IMG/VR virus record: IMGVR_UViG_3300002334_000047
Location: 1 to 42,333 of that record
Length of the DNA stretch: 42,333 nt
Direction: 5' to 3' (one strand)
DNA from: a virus
Part shown: positions 1 to 6,742 of the stretch, piece after piece
Layout: each line of letters begins with the position of its first letter
Numbering within the stretch: position 1 is the first letter of the stretch
The notes under the pieces: generated by a model
What the model was told of the DNA's origin: nothing
Database searches by the model: none
What the model saw: only the letters and a program-made list of their open reading frames with translations
Position numbers and translations under genes: made by a program

Positions 1-99
1 AAGAATAGGAGCCGCCAAAAATGAGTAATACAACGATGAGTGACGTGTTCGACCTTCCTTTGGCCGCAGATGAAAATATGTTATACCAAAACGATAACG
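1..99. repeat. Terminal direct repeat, copy 1 (circular-assembly overlap)
   Basis: Bases 1-99 are identical to 42235-42333. An exact 99-base overlap at both ends is what a de Bruijn assembler leaves when a circular or terminally redundant molecule is closed. I infer a unit genome of 42,234 bp. A real 99-bp terminal repeat on the packaged DNA is possible but less likely, because it lies inside a gene and the P22-type terminase suggests headful packaging. Confidence 0.95.
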
Positions 100-269
100 G
101 AGGCGTCATTGAATGCGAATACGACCTTGATGCAGAGGCCATAGCTCTAGCAGTAAACAACTATGATAACTTAGTTAAAGCCTTGGAGCGCATCAAAGAC
201 GCACCACTCGGCACATTACACAGAATGTACGCAACAGACGCCCTACAAGCCATTAAAGGAGAGCAATAG
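21..269 (+). CDS. Hypothetical small acidic early protein
   Basis: This 82-residue protein follows a strong ribosome site (AGGAG, 11 bases upstream). It is acidic at the N-terminus, with a helical centre around residues 38-60. I do not recognise a specific family. On the circle it comes 12 bases after the small membrane protein ending at 42242, so it belongs to the rightward early operon. It runs straight into the next gene with no gap. The duplicate at the right edge is only the assembly overlap. Confidence 0.75.
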   Translation: MSNTTMSDVFDLPLAADENMLYQNDNGGVIECEYDLDAEAIALAVNNYDNLVKALERIKDAPLGTLHRMYATDALQAIKGEQ

Positions 270-473
270 ATGACTGCTGATGATGAAGCTATGTCGATAG
301 ATATTATAGCTATGTTAGAAAAAGCGTCTAATGACATCGAGAAGATACTAAAAGACAATAACATTACTGTTGTTCAATTGGGTATATCTGAGTTCTGGCT
401 AGATCATACAGGCGTATATCCAAGCGGTGACTACAGTGTAAGGCAAATATCGGTTAAGAATGGAGAGCAATAA
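270..473 (+). CDS. Hypothetical small protein
   Basis: A 67-residue protein whose ATG comes directly after the preceding TAG, with GGAGAGC as ribosome site. The N-terminal half is predicted helical and acidic; the C-terminal half contains FWLDHTGVYPSGDYSVRQIS and looks like beta strands. No family recognised. Its stop overlaps the next start (TAATG), so the two are translationally coupled. Confidence 0.7.
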   Translation: MTADDEAMSIDIIAMLEKASNDIEKILKDNNITVVQLGISEFWLDHTGVYPSGDYSVRQISVKNGEQ

Positions 474-676
474 TGAACCCAAACCTAGAATCATACAAAA
501 GGACGCAATTCACACCCGCCGCACAGCCTGACTATGGCGATCTAGTGATATGCCTGATTGATGACCAATGGGCAGAAGGAGGCTTTATACTTGAGCTAAG
601 CGTCGAGCCTACAGCGGAAACAATGGCTGAGGGTTTCGGTTGGTATAACGAGCCTGGTAATTGTGGCAGGTTTTAA
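473..676 (+). CDS. Hypothetical small protein
   Basis: A 67-residue protein that starts inside the preceding stop codon (TAATG) with GGAGAG upstream. It has two Trp and a Gly/Asn-rich C-terminus (WYNEPGNCGRF). Function is unknown. It is the last gene before a clear promoter, so it probably ends one early transcription unit, although no strong terminator hairpin is visible. Confidence 0.65.
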   Translation: MNPNLESYKRTQFTPAAQPDYGDLVICLIDDQWAEGGFILELSVEPTAETMAEGFGWYNEPGNCGRF

Positions 677-685
677 TCCTTTTTA

Positions 686-715
686 TTTACAATTAAGCCT
701 AGGCAAGGCTATAAT
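686..715 (+). promoter_or_regulatory. Promoter for the replication genes (TTTACA-18-TATAAT)
   Basis: TTTACA at 686-691 and a perfect TATAAT at 710-715 are separated by 18 bases, close to the sigma-70 consensus. It points at the gene starting at 746. Two direct repeats overlap its spacer, -10 and likely transcript start, suggesting repression or autoregulation. Confidence 0.75.
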
Positions 716-732
716 AACACTAGGTAAGGCTA
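699..732. repeat. Two direct repeats CTAGGYAAGGCTA, 21-bp period (operator/iteron candidate)
   Basis: CTAGGCAAGGCTA at 699-711 and CTAGGTAAGGCTA at 720-732 match at 12 of 13 positions. They are 21 bp apart, two helical turns, so both face the same side of the DNA. They flank the -10 box. The product of the next gene begins with a ribbon-helix-helix-like domain and is a natural candidate binder. The repeats could be an autoregulatory operator, replication iterons, or both. Confidence 0.6.
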
Positions 733-745
733 AGAGGTAGTGGGA

Positions 746-1210
746 ATGAAGGATAAGCAAGTTCAAATGAATTTAGTGGTAGATGAGGATGTTAAGAATT
801 TTATCTTTGATGAGGCGGCAAAGTTGGACAATAGAAAGCCTGGATGGTATCTGAATAACCTTTTTAGATCCAAGTATATGAAGGGTAAAAAACCCACTTC
901 CACTAGCGCAAGCATGGTTTCTCAGTGGGTAGGTCCGGTGGGGTTAAACGTCAAAGCTTGGGGGGAGTTCGAACAGCATAGAAAGGATATGAAAAAGCCA
1001 CTAACGGACACGGCAAGGACAAAAGCGGCTAATCAGATATACCAGTTAACACAAAAAGAACAGCAAGAAACGGTTGATAGATCAATTCAATCTAGATGGG
1101 CTGGATTATTTCCAGAAAAGGCGAAAGAAGATGAAGCGAATAGACGAAGTGATAGAGACGAAGTTGCTAGACAACTCTCAGATCCCAACCGAGCACTGGC
1201 AAACTGGTGA
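746..1210 (+). CDS. RHH domain plus replication-initiator-like protein
   Basis: A 154-residue protein; ATG 746 is preferred over GTG 740 for its spacing from AGAGG. Residues about 5-45 fit an Arc/MetJ-like ribbon-helix-helix fold: strand QVQMNLVV, helix DEDVKNFIFDEAAKL, helix GWYLNNLFRSKYM. After a Ser/Thr-rich linker, residues 70-130 (WGEFEQHRKDMKKPLTDTA, then RWAGLFPEK) resemble the C-terminal region of phage O-type replication proteins. Position just before a P-like helicase loader supports an initiator role. It overlaps the next gene by 80 bases. Assignment is from pattern reading only. Confidence 0.55.
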   Translation: MKDKQVQMNLVVDEDVKNFIFDEAAKLDNRKPGWYLNNLFRSKYMKGKKPTSTSASMVSQWVGPVGLNVKAWGEFEQHRKDMKKPLTDTARTKAANQIYQLTQKEQQETVDRSIQSRWAGLFPEKAKEDEANRRSDRDEVARQLSDPNRALANW

Positions 1211-1637
1211 AGTAAGCGACTATGAAAAGCAGGCTACGGTCTATTTTTTCAAGCGCTTACAGGATATCTATGGCTCGAAATTCTTTCAAAGTTTCAAAAC
1301 TACCGATTCTCTCAGGTCGGCACGGCGAGAATGGTCGCCAGAGGTCGGCAAGCTATCCAGAGAACAGATTGATACAGGGATAGAGAAGGTCAAAAACCTT
1401 TGCTCTGTTAAAGATGGTGATTTTGAATGGCCAAACATTGCTTTAACTATCGGCATTTGTAACGGCAACTACAAAACAGCCAAAACTGAAAAGCAATTAC
1501 GCCAGAAAGCAATCGACGCTGACGAGTCTAGACGCGTGTCACGAGAACGATGGTTAGCTGACACAGGCGCACAAGATCGGGCTAAAAAAGCTCGTGACAG
1601 TGCAATGAAGGATTGGCGAGCTAAGTTAGCCTTATAA
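1131..1637 (+). CDS. P-like: Lambda P-like replication protein (helicase loader)
   Basis: A 168-residue protein; ATG 1131 follows GGCGAAAGAAG, whereas the upstream in-frame start lacks a good site. The central region has the layout of the phage P family: a FF..F segment, then RREWSPEVGKLSREQIDTGI, then EWPNIALTIGICNG. In lambda, P recruits host DnaB helicase to the O-ori complex. No phage helicase is visible here, which fits host helicase recruitment. The C-terminus is highly charged (residues 125-165). Overlap with the preceding initiator-like gene implies coupling. Confidence 0.65.
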   Translation: MKRIDEVIETKLLDNSQIPTEHWQTGEVSDYEKQATVYFFKRLQDIYGSKFFQSFKTTDSLRSARREWSPEVGKLSREQIDTGIEKVKNLCSVKDGDFEWPNIALTIGICNGNYKTAKTEKQLRQKAIDADESRRVSRERWLADTGAQDRAKKARDSAMKDWRAKLAL

Positions 1638-1652
1638 GCGGGAGAATACTGT

Positions 1653-1850
1653 ATGAATAAGTTTGAGCTGTGGTTTTTGCAAAGAATTATAAAGAAAGCA
1701 ATAAAGCAAGGTAATCACCACCATAAGATTTTTAATCTTTACAAGATGATAACTGACGCGGCAAGGGAGGAATTTAGCGAGGACAGCAAACAGACCTTTG
1801 ATCATTTCTTAAATGAAATACATCAAGACTCATTGAGAAACACTAAATAA
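1653..1850 (+). CDS. Hypothetical small basic protein
   Basis: A 65-residue, mostly helical protein preceded by GCGGGAG. The N-terminal half is Lys/His-rich (KKAIKQGNHHHK). It lies directly downstream of the replication genes and may be an accessory of that operon. No family recognised. Confidence 0.65.
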   Translation: MNKFELWFLQRIIKKAIKQGNHHHKIFNLYKMITDAAREEFSEDSKQTFDHFLNEIHQDSLRNTK

Positions 1851-1882
1851 TTTAGCTATATAACACGCAGTGGAGAAAGAGA

Positions 1883-2158
1883 ATGGATCGCGAAGAATTA
1901 AATAATTTATGGCGAGAGTATAACTCTTACCAAGGCACTTGCCACAATTCAATAAATAAAACAGGTGTTGCCGTTGAAAACTTTGAATCTGTTTTGAGTG
2001 CTGCAATGTCTTTAGCTAGTGAGCTTGAAGATTTAAAGAAAGAGCGCAAAGAACCTAAATACGAACATCAAAGCACATCGCAGGAAGATTCGTTTCTTTG
2101 GGAGGACGAAGAACCAGATGAGGCAAAGGCAACCGCTGATTTTGCTAGATACGGTTGA
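1883..2158 (+). CDS. Hypothetical acidic protein
   Basis: A 91-residue protein with ribosome site GGAGAAAGAG. Residues 25-60 are likely helix or coiled coil (SAAMSLASELEDLKKERKE); the tail is acidic (WEDEEPDEAK). Function unknown. It sits in the rightward operon between replication genes and the terminator at 2437. Confidence 0.65.
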   Translation: MDREELNNLWREYNSYQGTCHNSINKTGVAVENFESVLSAAMSLASELEDLKKERKEPKYEHQSTSQEDSFLWEDEEPDEAKATADFARYG

Positions 2159-2195
2159 AAATAAACCTAAATAATGTCACATAGGAGGGCTAACA

Positions 2196-2438
2196 ATGGG
2201 TGTATCATTAAGCTGGAAACCTACAGATCCAAGTCAAGGCACTTCATTTGCAAGTGGATCAAAATTACATTCGATTCTAGAAAACAGTTTTGGTGGATTC
2301 CCTATAACATTTACTAACGCCGATGTAAGCAAACTGGAGGGAATTATGGCGTGTGGATACGAAGATATACAAGATCTTATAACAGCAATTTACAAACACG
2401 AAAGCGTTGACGTTGAAGATTGTTGGTGGTCAAAATAG
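2196..2438 (+). CDS. Hypothetical protein
   Basis: An 80-residue protein after a perfect AGGAGG site. It contains no motif I recognise; the C-terminus is acidic with paired Trp (DCWWSK). It is the last gene of the rightward early operon. Its stop codon touches a symmetric terminator that also ends the convergent cro-like operon. Confidence 0.7.
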   Translation: MGVSLSWKPTDPSQGTSFASGSKLHSILENSFGGFPITFTNADVSKLEGIMACGYEDIQDLITAIYKHESVDVEDCWWSK

Positions 2439-2460
2439 AGGGCTACCCTACGCCCTCTTT
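2437..2460. terminator. Bidirectional terminator between convergent operons
   Basis: AGAGGGC (2437-2443) pairs perfectly with GCCCTCT (2452-2458) around an eight-base loop. TTT follows on the plus strand and TATTTTG on the minus strand. It separates the rightward early genes from the leftward cro-like operon and can serve both. Confidence 0.8.
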
Positions 2461-2595
2461 AGCCTCCAGCTCTTCAAGCAGTCTATCGTATAGCTCATGC
2501 CAAGATCGTCCTTCACCGTCAACACAGAACAAACCACGAGTTAATCGCATCCAATAACCTCTAGATATTTTATTTACTTCTAATGCAGGGGCCAT
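2443..2595 (-). CDS. Small protein in the cro-like operon
   Basis: A 50-residue ORF, ATG at 2595, stop TAG inside the terminator stem. Its ATG overlaps the stop of the upstream HTH gene (TGATG), a strong sign of a genuine coupled gene. The sequence is amphipathic with a C-terminal acidic helix (WHELYDRLLEELEAKEG). Function unknown; it may act with the repressor or as an early switch factor. Confidence 0.65.
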   Translation of the reverse strand: MAPALEVNKISRGYWMRLTRGLFCVDGEGRSWHELYDRLLEELEAKEGVG

Positions 2596-2801
2596 CATAT
2601 CTTAGCCCTTGGCATACGCACGGCACGAAGCTTGCCCTTTGTGATTTCTTCAATCTGGATAGCTCTGTCAGCAGGAATCAGCCCACTTACTTTCCAGTGA
2701 CTAATGGCCCCCACGGTAACACCGAGTTTACCCGCCATTCTCTCAGGCCCACCCAAATACAAAATAATACCTACAACTGTAGTCTCTTTTCGCTTATCCA
2801 T
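2595..2801 (-). CDS. Cro/YdaS-like HTH transcriptional regulator
   Basis: A 68-residue single-domain DNA-binding protein. The helix-turn-helix spans residues about 18-45: GGPERMAGKLGVTVGAISHW, then a wing-like IPADRAIQIEEITKGK segment, as in Cro and YdaS-type regulators. It is transcribed leftward, divergent from 2915. Three evenly spaced dyads lie in the gap between them, so it probably binds there and regulates both directions. It is too short to be a CI-type repressor with a cleavable dimerisation domain. Confidence 0.8.
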   Translation of the reverse strand: MDKRKETTVVGIILYLGGPERMAGKLGVTVGAISHWKVSGLIPADRAIQIEEITKGKLRAVRMPRAKI

Positions 2802-2817
2802 ACTGCCTCCAAGTTTT

Positions 2818-2879
2818 TTATAGTGTAACTAAAATAATATTATAGTTCCACTAGACAAGTTGATTATAGTGGTGCTATA
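2818..2879. promoter_or_regulatory. Three operator-like dyads between divergent genes
   Basis: Three copies of TTATAGT (2818-2824, 2840-2846, 2864-2870) each begin an 11-bp partial dyad: TAGTGTAACTA (2821-2831), TAGTTCCACTA (2843-2853), TAGTGGTGCTA (2867-2877). Centres are 22 and 24 bp apart, close to lambda operator spacing. The second overlaps a minus-strand TATAAT (2839-2844); the third overlaps the rightward promoter. Confidence 0.7.
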
Positions 2880-2881
2880 TT
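2852..2881 (+). promoter_or_regulatory. Rightward promoter (TAGACA-18-TATATT)
   Basis: TAGACA at 2852-2857 and TATATT at 2876-2881 have an 18-base spacer. The third operator-like dyad lies across the spacer and -10, so a bound regulator would block it. It would drive 2915 onward, including recT and ssb. Confidence 0.6.
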
Positions 2882-2914
2882 TGAACTCATCAACACGAAC
2901 TACGGAGAGCAGGC

Positions 2915-3259
2915 ATGATTAATGTAATAATTTGGGTTTCGGTAAGCGCGGGAATAGTTGCTGATAATTGGTATGGTCTTGAATGGGCTGGGAACATATC
3001 AATTTTTGTAGTGTGGTTTTTCGCGGTTTTTAGTCTTCTGGTTTTATTAATGCCTGATGAAAAGTTCCTTGAGGCAATAAAGGATGAAGGAACAATAAAA
3101 AAGTATTTGTTTAGAGCTTTTTACTTTATCGCTGTAAATGTGATGCTTGCGGCGGGTTGGTTTGTCACTGCTACGGCGTCTGTCATAGGATTTGTTTTGG
3201 TTTATGCAAAAACCGCTTCTGCTAAAGAAAAGCTATCTGAAAAGTCAAAGGAGGCATAA
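2915..3259 (+). CDS. Small multi-pass membrane protein
   Basis: A 114-residue protein after CGGAGAG. Hydrophobic stretches at about residues 1-17, 24-48 and 66-100 suggest three or four membrane helices; the tail is charged (KEKLSEKSKEA). As the first gene of the operator-controlled rightward operon, it could alter the host envelope early in infection or exclude other phages, which is inference. No family recognised. Its stop is coupled to the next start (TAATG). Confidence 0.7.
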   Translation: MINVIIWVSVSAGIVADNWYGLEWAGNISIFVVWFFAVFSLLVLLMPDEKFLEAIKDEGTIKKYLFRAFYFIAVNVMLAAGWFVTATASVIGFVLVYAKTASAKEKLSEKSKEA

Positions 3260-3591
3260 TGGACATACAAGACTATCCAGAACTGAAAGAAGCATTAGCC
3301 GCTTTGATAAACGTACATCATGACAGCCTGGAAGATTTCTTTGTTTGCCACTTACCTCCAATGGATCGTGAAACACTGAGAATGGCTTATATCCATGACG
3401 CTGATGTCGAGGAGATAAAGTCAGCAATAAATGGTGATCAGATAGCAAAAGAAATCAAGCGCGGAATTGTTACGGGTATCGCTATACAGGACGCATTATT
3501 CGAGAAAATCAACAAGATAGCGAAATTAATGGGGCCGACACTTCGAGAGATAGAGCGGTCAAATAACCAGAAGGATAGGATTGATGAGTAA
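3259..3591 (+). CDS. Hypothetical protein upstream of RecT
   Basis: A 110-residue, mostly helical protein starting within the preceding TAATG. It overlaps the start of recT by eight bases. This is where RecE/exonuclease partners often sit, but it is far too short and lacks nuclease motifs. It may be a recombination accessory; unrecognised. Confidence 0.65.
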   Translation: MDIQDYPELKEALAALINVHHDSLEDFFVCHLPPMDRETLRMAYIHDADVEEIKSAINGDQIAKEIKRGIVTGIAIQDALFEKINKIAKLMGPTLREIERSNNQKDRIDE

Positions 3592-4624
3592 TAAAGCGCT
3601 TGCAGTACTTGCCGCCAGCAAAGACCGTTTCATAACCTTAAACAAGGCCAATGATGATTTACTGTCATATGAGCAGGAATGTATTTTTGCCAAACAGCAG
3701 CTAGAAAAAAACGATTTCACTATGAAGACGGGCATAAACAACCAGAGAAGCCTGCAGGGGGCGATTCTAAACGTAGCGGCTATTGGTATTAGTTTGAACC
3801 CAGCGAAGCAACACGCCTATTTGGTGCCTCGTGGAGGGGCTATATGCCTGGACATAAGCTTTCAAGGCCTTAGAAAGATTGCTACAGATAGCGGTGCAAT
3901 TGAATGGGCAAAAGTGGAGCTCGTTTATAAAAATGATACGTTCAAATGGACAGGCCCGGTTACCGTTCCCGTTCATGAGGCAGACCCGTTTAGTAAGGAT
4001 CGGGGGGAATTGATCGGCGGGTACTGCCTTGCGAAGTTGCCAAGCGGCGAATACATGGTTGAAGTCATGAAGGTAGAGGAAATCAACAAGATACGCGACA
4101 CCTCCAAAGCTTCAAAGAATGGCCCTTGGGTCAACTGGTATGATGAGATGGCAAAGAAAACCATCTTAAAGCGAGCATTCAAGCAGTGGCCCCAAACTAC
4201 CAATGACCAAATTGGCAGGGCTAGACTAGAAACAGCCATCAGTGCGTCACACGATGCCGAAGGTACAGCCTACAGCCTAGAAGAACATGCCGAGTACATG
4301 AACCTATTTAACGCTGGCAATGGCTTAGACTTCTATCTAATGCGGAGACGTACCGAGGAGGATGTTTGGAACGCTCTATACAATTCATTCGATAAAGGAT
4401 TTAAGGTTAAAAATAAAGAGATCGCTGATAATTTGGAGAAAGAGGGAATAGCTGTAATCCTCGAATATGTGGTAGAAGTTGCTGATTTTAAGGCTATGCA
4501 AGACCCTGGTGCGGCAGCAGAAACAATGTCAGAACTGAGTGAAGAGGAATTAAAGTTAGTAACTGATCAACTTAACCCAATAGATAACGAATGGTTATCA
4601 AAAGCAATACAGGAATATTCATAA
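3584..4624 (+). CDS. recT: RecT-family single-strand annealing recombinase
   Basis: A 346-residue protein from ATG 3584 (AAGGATAGGATTG upstream). RecT-family landmarks: a helical N-terminus; [20 protein letters not shown] with AYLVPRGG (about 62-85); [26 protein letters not shown]; and [20 protein letters not shown] (about 180-200). RecT binds ssDNA and anneals complementary strands in phage recombination and end repair. It overlaps the SSB gene by one base. No partner exonuclease is visible. Residues about 220-346 extend beyond the core and are acidic. Confidence 0.9.
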   Translation: MSNKALAVLAASKDRFITLNKANDDLLSYEQECIFAKQQLEKNDFTMKTGINNQRSLQGAILNVAAIGISLNPAKQHAYLVPRGGAICLDISFQGLRKIATDSGAIEWAKVELVYKNDTFKWTGPVTVPVHEADPFSKDRGELIGGYCLAKLPSGEYMVEVMKVEEINKIRDTSKASKNGPWVNWYDEMAKKTILKRAFKQWPQTTNDQIGRARLETAISASHDAEGTAYSLEEHAEYMNLFNAGNGLDFYLMRRRTEEDVWNALYNSFDKGFKVKNKEIADNLEKEGIAVILEYVVEVADFKAMQDPGAAAETMSELSEEELKLVTDQLNPIDNEWLSKAIQEYS

Positions 4625-5130
4625 TGGCTAGAAAAGGCATCAATAAAGTTATCGTCCTGGGTAATTTAGGCCAAGACCCAGAAGTCCGGTACATGCCCAA
4701 CGGTAACGCTGTAACAAACATAAGTATTGCAACAAGCGAGTCATGGCAGGACAAGCAATCAGGACAGAATCAAGAGCGTACAGAATGGCACCGTGTTGTT
4801 TTCTTTAATCGCCTTGCTGAAATTGCCGGTGAATATCTGCGTAAAGGCTCAAAGGTTTACGTTGAAGGCTCTCTTCGTACTAACAAATGGCAAGACCAAA
4901 GCGGCAATGATCGATACACCACAGAGATTGTAGCCTCTGAAATGCAAATGTTAGATACAAAGCCTAGTGATAGTTCGGGTTACAGCACCAATCAACAGCA
5001 AAACATGTCAGGTAAAAATCACAACCAACAAAGCGGAATAGAGCGCCCTACTGATAACGGCGTTCCTCCTGCTATGGGTGGTGCAAACACCCAGGCACAA
5101 GGTGGGCTTGAGGACGACATACCTTTTTAA
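4624..5130 (+). CDS. ssb: Single-stranded DNA-binding protein
   Basis: A 168-residue SSB. ATG 4624 overlaps the recT stop and gives the canonical start [20 protein letters not shown]. The OB-fold continues through [20 protein letters not shown] and [17 protein letters not shown] (to about residue 105). A Gln/Asn/Gly-rich linker follows, then the acidic tip DDIPF, which in bacterial SSBs recruits replication and repair proteins. Partner for RecT and for replication. Confidence 0.95.
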   Translation: MARKGINKVIVLGNLGQDPEVRYMPNGNAVTNISIATSESWQDKQSGQNQERTEWHRVVFFNRLAEIAGEYLRKGSKVYVEGSLRTNKWQDQSGNDRYTTEIVASEMQMLDTKPSDSSGYSTNQQQNMSGKNHNQQSGIERPTDNGVPPAMGGANTQAQGGLEDDIPF

Positions 5131-5150
5131 ATTAAACGGACGTAATTGAA

Positions 5151-5234
5151 ATGCATCAACGGCAAAGGCGAACCAACACTATAACGATAGCAATTATTTT
5201 AATAGCAATAGCGTTCACAGCCTTGGCGCTGTAA
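5151..5234 (+). CDS. Tiny single-pass membrane peptide
   Basis: A 27-codon ORF: basic start (MHQRQRRTNT), then a hydrophobic helix (ITIAIILIAIAFTALAL) to the end. The ribosome site is weak (GGA, ten bases upstream). The positive-inside charge pattern and position after ssb support a real membrane microprotein, but it is short enough to arise by chance. Confidence 0.4.
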   Translation: MHQRQRRTNTITIAIILIAIAFTALAL

Positions 5235-5239
5235 CCAGT

Positions 5240-5309
5240 TTCGTTCCTCTCTCATGTTAATGGGGTACATCGCGGTATTACCCTGCCGCACTAGGGAGAG
5301 AGGAACGAA
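5240..5309 (+). other. Long perfect stem-loop (14 bp) after ssb
   Basis: Bases 5240-5253 pair perfectly with 5296-5309 (TTCGTTCCTCTCTC and its complement). The 42-base apical region can form GGGTA/TACCC or GCGG/CCGC. There is no U-tract directly after it, so it is not an ordinary terminator. It may be a leader RNA structure, processing site or transcript-stabilising element before 5343. Confidence 0.6.
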
Positions 5310-5342
5310 TTTAATAACAACGCAAAATAAAGGAACTGCACA

Positions 5343-5651
5343 ATGGAACGTCAAGAAATTGAAAAAGAAGCAAGCAAAAAAGGGCTAAACGCCCCGAGAA
5401 TAACCCAACATCAGATTGACCACACAATAGTAAGCGAGCAGTACCACATATTTGACGGGTCACAACTTACCGTATGCTGCCTCACTCTTGAAAATGGGTT
5501 TACCGTCACTGGTGAAAGTGCGTGCGCCAGCCCTGAAAACTTCAACCAAGAGCTAGGCAGAAAAATAGCCTATGCCAATGCTAGTCAAAAAATATGGCCT
5601 TTAGAAGGCTATCTACTCAAAGAACGTCTTTACCGCCTTAGCAAATCATAA
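5343..5651 (+). CDS. Hypothetical protein (Gp49-like layout)
   Basis: A 102-residue protein after AAAGGAACTGC. The pattern (IVSEQYHIFDGSQLTVCCLT, LENGFTVTGESACASPENFN, YLLKERLY) resembles small phage proteins of the Gp49-like family that have a conserved NGF.V.G.S.C...FN core. Function unknown even where that family is annotated. It is the first gene of a stretch of monocistronic cassettes separated by hairpins. Confidence 0.75.
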   Translation: MERQEIEKEASKKGLNAPRITQHQIDHTIVSEQYHIFDGSQLTVCCLTLENGFTVTGESACASPENFNQELGRKIAYANASQKIWPLEGYLLKERLYRLSKS

Positions 5652-5667
5652 ACACCACAACATCAAC

Positions 5668-5696
5668 AACCCCGTCAGATTCGTCTCGCGGGGTTT
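5668..5696 (+). terminator. Terminator-like hairpin AACCCCG/CGGGGTT
   Basis: AACCCCG (5668-5674) pairs with CGGGGTT (5689-5695) around a 14-base loop, followed by TCT. It is a short U-tract rho-independent terminator, or an attenuator before 5743. The sequence after it (TTTCTGGGTG) is repeated after the next hairpin. Confidence 0.6.
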
Positions 5697-5742
5697 CTGG
5701 GTGCAAGCATTAGCTTTTAATTTAATTCAACGGAGATAGAAA

Positions 5743-6018
5743 ATGATTCAACCAACAATTGGCCGCGTAGTTTTATATACCCCGCCAACAAAAGACCCTG
5801 ATGATAAAGGGTTTCAGCCACACGCCGCCACAGTTGCCTATGTGTGGAATGATCGAATGGTAAACCTATCAATTGTGGATCAAAACGGTGTCCCTTATAG
5901 CGCTACTTCTGTTCAATTAATCCAAGACGATGATGACATTCCAGAAGGCGCAGGTTATTGCGAGTGGATGGAATACCAAAAAGAACAAGCAGCAAAAGAA
6001 GAAACCAAAGCAGCATAA
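5743..6018 (+). CDS. Hypothetical protein with SH3-like beta layout
   Basis: A 91-residue protein after CGGAGATAG. PTIGRVVLYTPP, HAATVAYVWNDRMVNLSIVD and GVPYSATSVQLI read as alternating beta strands. The end is acidic then Lys/Ala-rich. It resembles small phage proteins found near recombination genes, but I cannot name the family. It sits between two terminator-like hairpins, so its transcript dose may be set separately. Confidence 0.7.
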   Translation: MIQPTIGRVVLYTPPTKDPDDKGFQPHAATVAYVWNDRMVNLSIVDQNGVPYSATSVQLIQDDDDIPEGAGYCEWMEYQKEQAAKEETKAA

Positions 6019-6035
6019 CCGCCCCGTCTCGCTTA

Positions 6036-6059
6036 AAAGCCTCCTTAATTGGGGGCTTT
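6036..6059 (+). terminator. Terminator hairpin AAAGCCTCC/GGGGGCTTT
   Basis: A nine-pair stem (one G-U) around TTAATT, with TTTC at the end. It lies 18 bases after the stop at 6018. The downstream TTTCTGGGTG plus GGCATACGCTTT matches the downstream part of the hairpin at 5668, so the two cassettes share a leader. Confidence 0.7.
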
Positions 6060-6107
6060 CTGGGTGAAGGCATACGCTTTCATAACTTAAACCTAGAGGA
6101 GGTAGAA

Positions 6108-6419
6108 ATGGGACGCATCTTGTTAGCTTTAACGCTGCTTATGTTCTCTTTTACTGCAATGGCTTCAACGCTTGAGCAATTCCAACCTTACCAGTTGGAA
6201 AATAGTATTTCGGTAGATGATGTTGGTATTAACCATATAGGCACTGGTAGCGAATCGGAGGTAGAAATATTTCAGCCCGGTATTGCTTACATTGGTGGTG
6301 GAGGTTCTGGTGGTGTAACAGCATCCCTTGAACATAGTGATAATCACATGCCTATTACCGCAACTGCATTTCATTTAGAAGACCCCGGCCTACGAAGCCA
6401 TAACGTTTCCACTGTGTAA
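6108..6419 (+). CDS. Small secreted protein with signal peptide
   Basis: A 103-residue protein; ATG 6108 follows AGAGGAGG, far better than any upstream start. Residues 1-20 form a signal peptide (MGRILLALTLLMFSFTAMAS, cleavage likely after AMA). The mature part includes a Gly-rich segment (YIGGGGSGGVTAS) and ends in a short polar tail. An exported phage protein outside the lysis region may modify the envelope; this is inference. Confidence 0.7.
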   Translation: MGRILLALTLLMFSFTAMASTLEQFQPYQLENSISVDDVGINHIGTGSESEVEIFQPGIAYIGGGGSGGVTASLEHSDNHMPITATAFHLEDPGLRSHNVSTV

Positions 6420-6431
6420 GAAGTATTAAAC

Positions 6432-6479
6432 AATCAGCCCTGCCCTTCCTTAAAAGGTCGAAGCTCTGCAGGGCTGATT
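6432..6479 (+). terminator. 12-bp perfect hairpin after the secreted protein
   Basis: AATCAGCCCTGC (6432-6443) pairs perfectly with GCAGGGCTGATT (6468-6479). An inner CCTT/AAGG stem gives a two-tier hairpin. There is no U-run after it, so termination may be weak; it may insulate or stabilise transcripts. Confidence 0.55.
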
Positions 6480-6505
6480 CTAACAACAGAGCAAGGGCCT
6501 GAATC

Positions 6506-6742
6506 ATGCCAGAAGTTAAAATTGAAGTAGGCGAGGAATTAGGGGTCTTTACAAGTAAAGCTCATTGGATTGATAGCGCCCAAAGAGTTTATACAAAAGC
6601 ATATCAACAAATTGGCTCTAAAGATGTTATTACGCTTGATAGTGCAACGCCCCGCCGAATAATGCTAAGAGGTTTGCAGTTCAAAAATGCAGATACTGAT
6701 TGCACCTACCCTGCCGTTGTATATGCAATCAGCGCTAACTAA
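6506..6742 (+). CDS. Hypothetical small beta-rich protein
   Basis: A 78-residue protein preceded by AGCAAGGGCC. PEVKIEVGEELGVFTS and ITLDSATPRRIMLRGLQFKN suggest a compact beta fold like small capsid-associated or decoration proteins, but it lies far from the capsid genes. No family recognised. Confidence 0.65.
   Translation: MPEVKIEVGEELGVFTSKAHWIDSAQRVYTKAYQQIGSKDVITLDSATPRRIMLRGLQFKNADTDCTYPAVVYAISAN

Noticed and set aside
2583-2828. 81-residue plus-strand ORF
   Set aside because: Antisense to the cro-like HTH gene and operator region; the minus-strand genes have coupled starts and a recognisable fold.
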